From NCBI GenBank assembly GCA_900554705.1, contig USIH01000023.1, forward strand, positions 1 through 21,010: DNA of 21,010 bases, given 5' to 3'. Shown here one piece after another: positions 1-5,424 of the stretch. The translations under genes and the position numbers were made by a program. The notes under the pieces were generated by a model. That model did no database searches. It was not told the origin of the DNA and saw only the letters and a list, made by a program, of their open reading frames with translations. Origin of the DNA: an uncultured Eubacteriales bacterium. Its GTDB lineage: Bacteria > Bacillota > Clostridia > Oscillospirales > Oscillospiraceae. Within the stretch, counting starts at the first letter, position 1, and each line of letters opens with the position of its first letter.

Positions 1-1
1 T

Positions 2-2617
2 GAGATGGACATGTATGCCGACACGCCGGAGGATCTGGTCACGGAGCGGCTCATCGGCGCGGCCTTTCCCGGCACGCTCGGGCGCCCGGTGCTCGGCCGT
101 CCGGCCACGATCGAGCGGCTGACGGGGGCGCGGCTGCGCGCGTTTCAGCTTGCGCACTATATCGCGCCGCGCATCGTCGTGGCCGTGTCCGGCAGCTTCA
201 CGGAAGAGAACCTTGCGCATCTGGCGGCGCACTTTTCGTGGCTGCCCGCGCGGCCGGATCTCACGATGCGCCGCGGCAGCTACACCCCGGCCTTCACGCT
301 CAAGCGCAAGGCCATCGAGCAAAACCAGATCAGCATCGGCTTTCCCGGCCTGCCGACGGGGTCGGAGGCGCGCTTTACCATGGCGCTGCTCTCGTCCATT
401 CTCGGCGGCAATATGTCCTCGCGCCTGTTTCAGACCGTGCGCGAGAAAAACGGCCTCTGCTACGCCGTGTACAGCTACACGGCGGGCTTTCTCGACTGCG
501 GTATGTTTGCCGTCTCCGCTGCCGTCGGCCGCGAGACGGAGCAGCGCGCCCTCGCGCTCATCCGCGACGAGCTCGACCGCTTCCGCACCGACGGCGTCAC
601 GCAGTCGGAGCTTGACCGCGCGCGCGAACAGGTGCATGCGAGCGTGCTCATGGCGGAGGAATCCACCGCCGCGCGCATGAATAAGCTCGGCTACTCCGAG
701 CTCTACCTCGGCCGGGTGCTCTCGGCGGACGAGGTGCTCGCGCGCTACGACGCCGTCACGTGTGAGGACATTCTCGGCCTTGCGCGCGAGGCCGCCGCAG
801 CCTTCGACCGCCCGATGAAGCACCACGAGCCGGTCGTGCGCGCGGGTGCGCAGGGCGACCTGAACGCGCTGCTGGACGTCGAGGTGCCGGACACCGATCT
901 GTGCCGCCGCTATACGGCGCGCATGGTGCGCAACGTCAAGATCGCGCCGTCGCCGAAGTGGCTGCGCCAGCGCCTGCGCGCAAACGGCGTGCGGCCGATC
1001 AACAATATCGTGGACATCACGAACTATGTCATGCTCGAATACGGTCAGCCCATGCACGCCTTCGACTACCGCTATGTCGGCTCCGGCAAGATCACCGTGC
1101 GCCGCAGCGTCGAGGGCGAGGCCCTGACCACGCTCGACGGCACGCCGCGCAAGCTGACGGCCGGTATGCTCGTCATCGCCGACGGCGAAAAGCCCATCGG
1201 TCTTGCGGGCATCATGGGCGGCGAGAACAGCGAGATCGTTCCGGACACCGTGGACGTCGTCTTCGAGTCGGCAAACTTCAGCGGCACCTCCATCCGCCAG
1301 ACCGCGCTTGCGCTCGGTATGCGCACCGAGGCGTCAGGCAAGTTTGAAAAGAACATCGACCCGCTGCTGACCCTGCCCGCCGTCAATCGCGCCTGCGAGC
1401 TGGTGGAGCTGCTGGGTGCGGGCGAGGTCATGGACGGCGTGATCGACATCCTCAACGAGATCCCGCAGCCGCGCGACCTGACGCTGGAGCCGGAGCGCAT
1501 CAACGCCCTGCTCGGCACGGACATCTCCGAGGCGGATATGGTCGCCTACCTCAAGCGGCTGGAGATCGACGTGGACGGCAGAACCATCCACGTGCCGTCG
1601 TGGCGTCCCGATCTTGTGCAGACGGCGGATATTGCCGAAGAGGTCGGCCGCCTGTTCGGCTATAACGAGATTCCGACGACCGCCTTCAAGGGCGTAGCCG
1701 TCGAGGGCGGCTACACCGGCACCATGGTGCTGGAAAACCGCACGGGCGCGCTCTGCCGCAGCCTCGGCTACAGCGAGATCCTGACCTATTCCTTCGTCTC
1801 CCCTTCCGTCTTCGACCAGATCCGCCTGCCGGCGGACAGCCCGCTGCGCGACGCGCTGCGCATCCAGAACCCGCTGGGCGAAGACGCCTCCATCATGCGC
1901 ACGATCGCCCTTCCGTCCATGCTTGCCATTCTTGCGCGCAACAACGCCTATCACAACGCCGCCTGCAAGCTCTATGAAATGGCGAAGGTCTATCACAAGA
2001 CGCAGGCGACCCTGCCCGACGAGCCGAAGCACCTTGTGCTCGGCACCTACGGCGAGGGCGAGGATTTCTTCACGCTCAAGGGCGAGATCGAGACGATCCT
2101 GCGCGGCATGAACCTCCTGCCCGCCTCCTACAGCGCCGTGACGGACGACCCGTCTTACCATCCCGGGCGCTGCGCGCGCGTTACCATTGCGGGGCAGGAT
2201 GTCGGCATTTTCGGCCAGATCCATCCGCTCGTCGCAGCCAACTACGGCATTGACGCCGAGATCTACGCGGCGGAGCTGAACTTTTCGGCGCTCTGCACGC
2301 TGCAAGCGCCTCCGGCGGTCTACACGCCGCTGCCGAAATACCCCGCCGTGACGCGCGACATCGCCGTCGTGTGCGACGAGGCGATCACGGTTGCCGCCCT
2401 GTCCGACTGCATCGCTCAGGCGGGCGGGAAGCTCCTGCGCGATGTCCGCCTGTTCGACATCTATCGCGGCAAGGGCATCGCGGCCGGCAAGAAGAGCGTC
2501 GCCTTCTCCCTGACGCTGCGCGCGGACGACCGCACGCTGACCGACGCCGATTCCGACGCCGAGGTCAGCGCGGTGCTTGCCGCGCTCGAAGCAAAGCTCG
2601 GCGCGACCCTCCGCTGA
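2..2617 (+). CDS. M16-family zinc peptidase fused in frame to C-terminal three quarters of phenylalanyl-tRNA synthetase beta subunit (5' partial)
   Basis: The frame is open to the window edge. Its first residues (MDMYADTPEDLV) match the middle of an M16 (pitrilysin/insulinase-like) peptidase, so the true start and the HxxEH zinc site should lie upstream. Counting from the ATG at 5, residues 1-255 are M16-like, including SILGGNMSSRLFQTVREK. From about residue 256 (LGLAREAAAAF) to 870 the protein is PheT: KHHEPVV, RYTARMV, GVRPINNIVDITNYVMLE, GQPMHAFD, the B5 and core domains, and a C-terminal ferredoxin-fold anticodon-binding domain ending near the stop. PheT is normally about 800 aa, so roughly 180 N-terminal residues, including the EMAP-like tRNA-binding domain, are missing. 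The M16 part has lost only a short C-terminal tail. The join lies in LGLAREA, a string that suits both families. The family assignments are firm. Whether the fusion is real or an assembly chimera cannot be told from the window. Confidence 0.8.
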   Translation, partial: EMDMYADTPEDLVTERLIGAAFPGTLGRPVLGRPATIERLTGARLRAFQLAHYIAPRIVVAVSGSFTEENLAHLAAHFSWLPARPDLTMRRGSYTPAFTLKRKAIEQNQISIGFPGLPTGSEARFTMALLSSILGGNMSSRLFQTVREKNGLCYAVYSYTAGFLDCGMFAVSAAVGRETEQRALALIRDELDRFRTDGVTQSELDRAREQVHASVLMAEESTAARMNKLGYSELYLGRVLSADEVLARYDAVTCEDILGLAREAAAAFDRPMKHHEPVVRAGAQGDLNALLDVEVPDTDLCRRYTARMVRNVKIAPSPKWLRQRLRANGVRPINNIVDITNYVMLEYGQPMHAFDYRYVGSGKITVRRSVEGEALTTLDGTPRKLTAGMLVIADGEKPIGLAGIMGGENSEIVPDTVDVVFESANFSGTSIRQTALALGMRTEASGKFEKNIDPLLTLPAVNRACELVELLGAGEVMDGVIDILNEIPQPRDLTLEPERINALLGTDISEADMVAYLKRLEIDVDGRTIHVPSWRPDLVQTADIAEEVGRLFGYNEIPTTAFKGVAVEGGYTGTMVLENRTGALCRSLGYSEILTYSFVSPSVFDQIRLPADSPLRDALRIQNPLGEDASIMRTIALPSMLAILARNNAYHNAACKLYEMAKVYHKTQATLPDEPKHLVLGTYGEGEDFFTLKGEIETILRGMNLLPASYSAVTDDPSYHPGRCARVTIAGQDVGIFGQIHPLVAANYGIDAEIYAAELNFSALCTLQAPPAVYTPLPKYPAVTRDIAVVCDEAITVAALSDCIAQAGGKLLRDVRLFDIYRGKGIAAGKKSVAFSLTLRADDRTLTDADSDAEVSAVLAALEAKLGATLR

Positions 2618-2626
2618 TATAAAAAT

Positions 2627-2656
2627 CGGCTGCCGCATTTCTGCGGCAGCCGTTTA
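2627..2656 (+). terminator. Rho-independent terminator after the pheT-like frame
   Basis: An 11-bp perfect stem (CGGCTGCCGCA with TGCGGCAGCCG) and a 4-base loop begin 9 bases after the stop codon. The stem is followed by a short T-rich run (TTTATGT). It ends the upstream transcript before the sporulation-type unit. Confidence 0.85.
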
Positions 2657-2659
2657 TGT

Positions 2660-2686
2660 ATAAAAACGGGAAAAATGCCATACAAT
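2660..2686 (+). promoter_or_regulatory. Sigma-E-like (mother-cell sporulation) promoter
   Basis: The sequence CATACAAT at 2679-2686 equals the sigma-E -10 consensus, and ATA at 2660-2662 fits its -35 core with 16 bases between. It sits just before the small membrane protein and the SpoIVFB-like protease gene. Known biology: spoIVF is sigma-E-controlled in Bacillus subtilis. The same ATA-N16-ATACAAT layout occurs before spoIIID in this window. The call is by motif only. Confidence 0.55.
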
Positions 2687-2704
2687 ACCGTCGGAGGGAT
2701 CACT

Positions 2705-2950
2705 ATGGTATTTCGACTTATTCGAAAGATCGCGGCCTGTTTTCTGACCTGCGCGCTGGTCGTCGCGCTGCTGCTGGGTCTGCGCGCTGCCTTTCCGAAG
2801 CCCGCCAAGACGGTGGAGCAGTGGATCGGGCTGGGCGACGGCCGTCTGCAAACGGCGATGCACGAGGTCTACGACTCTCTGCGCCACGGCGAAGGCATTC
2901 AGGGCGCGGTACTGGCATTTCGGGAGGCGTATCAGGATGCGCCGGATTGA
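2705..2950 (+). CDS. Small single-pass membrane protein upstream of the SpoIVFB-like protease
   Basis: This is an 81-aa protein. The ATG at 2705 is chosen over the one at 2675 because CGGAGGG ends about 6 bases before it. Residues about 9-28 (ACFLTCALVVALLLGL) form one hydrophobic segment after a basic start, predicting an N-in anchor. The remaining ~50 residues are soluble, amphipathic and acidic at the end. I recognise no family. The gene overlaps the next one by 14 bases, and the next gene's ribosome-binding site lies inside it, so the two are almost certainly co-translated. Its place matches spoIVFA in Bacillus, but SpoIVFA is about three times longer and has a LytM domain that is absent here. 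A role in controlling the protease is inference from position. Confidence 0.75.
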   Translation: MVFRLIRKIAACFLTCALVVALLLGLRAAFPKPAKTVEQWIGLGDGRLQTAMHEVYDSLRHGEGIQGAVLAFREAYQDAPD

Positions 2951-3521
2951 ATGCACGGGCGGCTTTGTCGCCTTTCTGTGCCTGATGTGTTATCTCGACC
3001 CCTCCGGCTGCTTTTTCCCCTTCCTGCTCGCCGCCGGCGTCCACGAGGCGGCGCACCTGTTGACCCTCCGCATGATGCGCGCGCCGATACATAAGCTGCG
3101 TCTGAGCCTTGGCGGCGCGCAGCTGATCACCGCGCCGCTGCCCTACGGCAGGGAAATTCTTGCCGCCGCCGCAGGCCCCGCCGCAAATCTCCTGCTGCTC
3201 CTGCTGACGCTGCGCAGCCGACCGGTGCACGCGCTTGTCAACGCGGCGCTGCTGCTGTATAACCTTCTCCCCTTCTACCCTCTGGACGGCGGACGCGTCC
3301 TGCGCGCCGTCTGCGCGCTGGCGCTGCCCGCGCCCGCTGCGGTGCGCACCGAACGCATCGTCTGCACGGTCAGTCTGCTCGCGCTCGGCGTGGGCGCGGT
3401 CTATCTCACCTGCGTTCTCCACGTCGGTCTTTGGCCCGTTCTCCTCTTCGGCTCGCTCCTGCTCCGGAGCGAAAGAGAAAATTCTCCGAAATCGCGGTCA
3501 TTTTTGCGTGTTAGGAGTTGA
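2937..3521 (+). CDS. SpoIVFB-like M50 family intramembrane metalloprotease
   Basis: This 194-aa, strongly hydrophobic protein is a site-2-protease-type zinc peptidase. HEAAH at residues 36-40 gives the zinc-binding HExxH. NLLPFYPLDGGR at about 109-120 supplies the third ligand, Asp117, as in other M50B proteases. Several membrane segments surround both motifs. There is no PDZ or CBS domain, and the length is short, closer to the SpoIVFB-type core than to RseP. In Bacillus SpoIVFB cleaves pro-sigma-K in the outer forespore membrane. The sigma-E-like promoter upstream and spoIIID elsewhere in the window support that role, but pro-sigma-K is not in the window. GGAGG lies 9 bases before the ATG. 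The stop codon overlaps the -35 box of the tRNA promoter. Confidence 0.85.
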   Translation: MRRIECTGGFVAFLCLMCYLDPSGCFFPFLLAAGVHEAAHLLTLRMMRAPIHKLRLSLGGAQLITAPLPYGREILAAAAGPAANLLLLLLTLRSRPVHALVNAALLLYNLLPFYPLDGGRVLRAVCALALPAPAAVRTERIVCTVSLLALGVGAVYLTCVLHVGLWPVLLFGSLLLRSERENSPKSRSFLRVRS

Positions 3522-3546
3522 CAAATCCACCTCCGCGTGTTAGAAT
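3518..3546 (+). promoter_or_regulatory. Sigma-A promoter for the two tRNA-Ser genes
   Basis: TTGACA at 3518-3523, a 17-base spacer and TAGAAT at 3541-3546 lie 15 bases before the first mature tRNA. The -35 box overlaps the last codon of the M50 protease gene. Confidence 0.85.
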
Positions 3547-3561
3547 CATCAAGCTACATTC

Positions 3562-3650
3562 GGAGAGATGTCCGAGCGGTTTAAGGAGCCGGTCTTGAAA
3601 ACCGGTGACGCAGCAATGCGCCGTGGGTTCGAATCCCACTCTCTCCGCCA
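3562..3650 (+). tRNA. tRNA-Ser (anticodon UGA)
   Basis: The cloverleaf can be drawn by eye. The acceptor GGAGAGA (3562-3568) pairs with TCTCTCC (3640-3646), followed by discriminator G and encoded CCA. The anticodon stem CCGGT/ACCGG encloses CTTGAAA, with anticodon TGA at 3596-3598. A long variable arm of the class II serine type is present, and the T loop has GTTCGAATC. It reads UCA codons, and UCG/UCU by wobble. Confidence 0.97.
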
Positions 3651-3677
3651 CATTTCTCTCACATAGAGCTTGCATTC

Positions 3678-3769
3678 GGAGTGATACCCAAGAGGCCGAA
3701 GGGGCTCCCCTGCTAAGGGAGTAGGCGTGTAAAAAGCGCGCGAGAGTTCAAATCTCTCTCACTCCGCCA
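3678..3769 (+). tRNA. tRNA-Ser (anticodon GCU)
   Basis: The acceptor GGAGTGA (3678-3684) pairs with TCACTCC (3759-3765), then G and encoded CCA. The anticodon stem CTCCC/GGGAG encloses CTGCTAA, with anticodon GCT at 3712-3714. There is a long variable arm, and the T loop has GTTCAAATC. It reads AGC and AGU. It follows the UGA tRNA by 27 bases and is probably cut from the same transcript. Confidence 0.97.
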
Positions 3770-3770
3770 G

Positions 3771-3812
3771 AATGCCACCGTAATTTTGATAGAATTACGG
3801 TGGCATTTCTCT
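3771..3812 (+). terminator. Terminator of the tRNA-Ser operon
   Basis: A 15-bp perfect stem (3771-3785 with 3793-3807, starting AATGCCACCG) and a 7-base loop are followed by TTCTCT. It begins one base after the CCA end of the second tRNA. Confidence 0.85.
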
Positions 3813-3863
3813 ATGCCCGAAAAACGCTTGAAATAAGGCTTTTCGGCTGTTGTCGTATATAGC

Positions 3864-3900
3864 AAGCCCCGCTGCAGAATTGCTCTGCAGCGGGGCTTTG
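3864..3900 (+). terminator. Second strong terminator-like hairpin
   Basis: A 15-bp perfect stem (AAGCCCCGCTGCAGA at 3864-3878 with its complement at 3884-3898) and a 5-base loop lie just downstream of the tRNA terminator. The flanks are short A and T runs, so it could act on both strands. A weaker inverted repeat (CCGAAAA at 3816-3822, TTTTCGG at 3839-3845) lies between the two terminators. Confidence 0.6.
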
Positions 3901-3937
3901 TGCGTTTTGGAGGGTTTGCGGGCTTCCATGCCGTTGT

Positions 3938-4037
3938 AATCGTTAAACGGCTGAGGTAATCGTTGAAATACTGGGGTAATCGTTGAAATACTGGGGTATT
4001 CGTTGAATTACAGAGGGAGTCGCTAAACTAAAAACGT
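3938..4037 (+). repeat. Five 20-bp degenerate tandem repeats
   Basis: Units start at 3938, 3958, 3978, 3998 and 4018. Units 2 and 3 are identical (AATCGTTGAAATACTGGGGT). The outer units diverge but keep the (A/T)TCGTT(A/G)AA core in register. Regular 20-bp phasing suggests a protein-binding array. Multiple ~20-bp repeats are typical of IS21-family ends, but no istA/istB gene is present. This could therefore be a leftover transposon end, or an operator array for the adjacent island. Confidence 0.75.
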
Positions 4038-4076
4038 AAGGTAACAATAGTCTGGCTTTTGGCGCTTATAGTGGAT

Positions 4077-4157
4077 TTATAACAAGCATTCTATTTTGAA
4101 GACGAAGCTCATTATATTGGCTTTGAATTCCTGTGCTGTATTTCCAGCCAGGTTCAT
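4077..4157 (-). pseudogene. Remnant or very short ORF (26 aa) in the A/T-rich island
   Basis: Leftward frame starting MNLAGNTAQEFK and ending KIECLL, 26 aa from the ATG at 4157. The frame stays open upstream to about 4185 (reading ...VFYAAF before the Met), which suggests the C-terminal end of a longer protein. A 4-codon ORF (MPLS) with an upstream AAAGGCGAG overlaps the Met codon as ATGA. A good promoter lies about 75 bases upstream. I do not recognise the family. It may be a fragment of a mobile-element gene or an expressed micropeptide. The gene-free stretch 4038-4307 otherwise holds only the promoter at 4232-4259. Confidence 0.3.
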
Positions 4158-4231
4158 GAAAGCGGCATAGAATACTCGCCTTTATGATACTCCACGGACA
4201 GACTTTTTTCTACCCTTCCGTGTCCACTTTT

Positions 4232-4259
4232 ATTATAGCATCACTTATTTCTTTTTCAA
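4232..4259 (-). promoter_or_regulatory. Leftward sigma-A promoter before the remnant ORF
   Basis: Read on the minus strand, TTGAAA (4259-4254), a 16-base spacer and TATAAT (4237-4232). It lies after the XRE gene and points at the 26-aa ORF and the 20-bp repeat array. Confidence 0.6.
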
Positions 4260-4307
4260 CTGATAAAAATCTTCAAGTCTCATTTGAGTCTGGCGGCCTT
4301 TCGCTTT

Positions 4308-4535
4308 TTAGAATTTAGTTATTTTTTCTTCAGGGCTGTATTCCAAGATGTCTCCCGGTTGGCAATTGAGCACATCACAAATGGCCGCCAGTGTGGAAAA
4401 GCGGATGGCGCTGATATGGCCGTTCTTCATCTTGGATAAATTCACATTGGCAACGCCAACTCTTGCCGATAATTCATTCAGGCTCATTTTCCTGTCAGCC
4501 ATGACACGGTCTAACCGCAAAATGATGTGTCCCAT
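4308..4535 (-). CDS. XRE/Cro-CI family HTH regulator
   Basis: This 75-aa protein is essentially one helix-turn-helix domain. ADRKMSLNELSARVGVANVN and SKMKNGHISAIRFSTLAAIC fit the five-helix Cro/CI fold, and CDVLNCQPGDILEY is the usual tail of this short subclass. It has no effector domain. GGAGG sits 8 bases before the ATG. It lies 12 bases downstream of the DUF2975 gene on the same strand. DUF2975 membrane proteins paired with a small Cro/CI regulator recur in Firmicutes (YoaS with YozG in B. subtilis, from memory). It probably controls this cluster, but the operator was not located. Confidence 0.88.
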   Translation of the reverse strand: MGHIILRLDRVMADRKMSLNELSARVGVANVNLSKMKNGHISAIRFSTLAAICDVLNCQPGDILEYSPEEKITKF

Positions 4536-4547
4536 CTCTCCGCCTCC

Positions 4548-5309
4548 TTACAGGGTCTCATCCGATTCTTTCTGCAACTGAACACCATACTTGAAAACAG
4601 CCACCAAGGCCATAGTTACAACAAAAGCAATCAAAATGCCCCATTGAATACTGACATTTGTGCTTTTTCCGGCAGTCAAGAAGCTTTCCAGCATCGTTTC
4701 ACCGATAGAGGCGAACACTGCAACAAGAAGAAGAGAAAAACCAAAGCTTCTCATTCTATTTACAACTTCACAGCAAAAGGGCGATTCACACTTCGTCAGC
4801 ACCGCGAACAGCCTTCTCAGCATCCAAAGCGCAGCAGTTGCAGATGCCGAAAACACCGTCAGAAAAATAAATACCGTTACCAAATCTTTTATGTTATATT
4901 CCTCAGGGGACGTATCCGCCTCCATGACTTTGGCGGTTTCGTCAGAGTGTATTTCCGCCGAGGCGTATGACTGGTTGAAAATCTTCAGTTCGGCTTGGAA
5001 CTCCTGATTTTCGGGTGGGATGGCTTTCTTTTCGCTATCCTCAAGCATATACTCCGGGAACTCTTTTCCCGAATAGCTAAAGCTGCCGCCGAGGATGCTC
5101 CACAGCGTATCAAAGCTTGCTTTGTTAAAGCGGAATTCAGCGTGCTCGACCACACGAACCGTCAGAGCATCCTTCGGGAGCGTTGCTACAAAAGCAGTCG
5201 CAATGCAGCAGCTAACTGTTATAAGCGCTGCGATTACGGATAAAACTGTCATAACGATTTTTCCCACCTTGCCGAACAGGTGGAATTTTGTAATGGTGTT
5301 GGAGTTCAT
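4548..5309 (-). CDS. DUF2975 family membrane protein
   Basis: This 253-aa protein starts at MNSNTITK. An in-frame ATG 33 bases further upstream falls inside the duplicated leader and is less likely. It has four hydrophobic segments: about 17-40 (IVMTVLSVIAALITVSCCIA), about 144-166, about 190-206, and about 220-240 near the C-terminus. A ~95-residue acidic loop lies between the first and second. This layout is typical of DUF2975, whose biochemical function is unknown. The gene is followed after 12 bases by the XRE regulator, the usual partnership. Its leader is a near copy of the one in front of the lipoprotein gene at 7305. The assignment rests on overall pattern and partner, not on a catalytic motif. 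Confidence 0.75.
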   Translation of the reverse strand: MNSNTITKFHLFGKVGKIVMTVLSVIAALITVSCCIATAFVATLPKDALTVRVVEHAEFRFNKASFDTLWSILGGSFSYSGKEFPEYMLEDSEKKAIPPENQEFQAELKIFNQSYASAEIHSDETAKVMEADTSPEEYNIKDLVTVFIFLTVFSASATAALWMLRRLFAVLTKCESPFCCEVVNRMRSFGFSLLLVAVFASIGETMLESFLTAGKSTNVSIQWGILIAFVVTMALVAVFKYGVQLQKESDETL

Positions 5310-5398
5310 ATATGACCATTCCCTTCTGTGAAAGGCATCCACAAATAATTAGATGCAGTAGGGCTTTCGCTATCGTGAGATATTGGGAAGAATTGTTT
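5305..5398 (-). repeat. Duplicated leader, copy A (before the DUF2975 gene)
   Basis: The segment matches 7301-7395. The first 31 bases differ at one position (TTCATATATGACCATTCC...), and blocks such as GCTTTC-CTAT and GAATTGTTT recur further out. On the minus strand it holds a start-proximal hairpin, CCTTT-CACAG-AAGGG, that includes the Shine-Dalgarno-like purines. Its outer part corresponds to the last codons of the small membrane-protein gene that ends inside copy B, so copy A carries a decayed tail of that gene. Confidence 0.8.
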
Positions 5399-5424
5399 AC
5401 AAGGCAGTTATGCCAAAAATCAAA

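Noticed and set aside
1334..2638. A 434-codon minus-strand frame opposite pheT
   Set aside because: It is a shadow of the pheT reading frame, with low-complexity Arg/Val/Asp-rich content and no motif.
3938..4037. CRISPR array
   Set aside because: The 20-bp units are directly adjacent with no unique spacers, and no cas genes are present.
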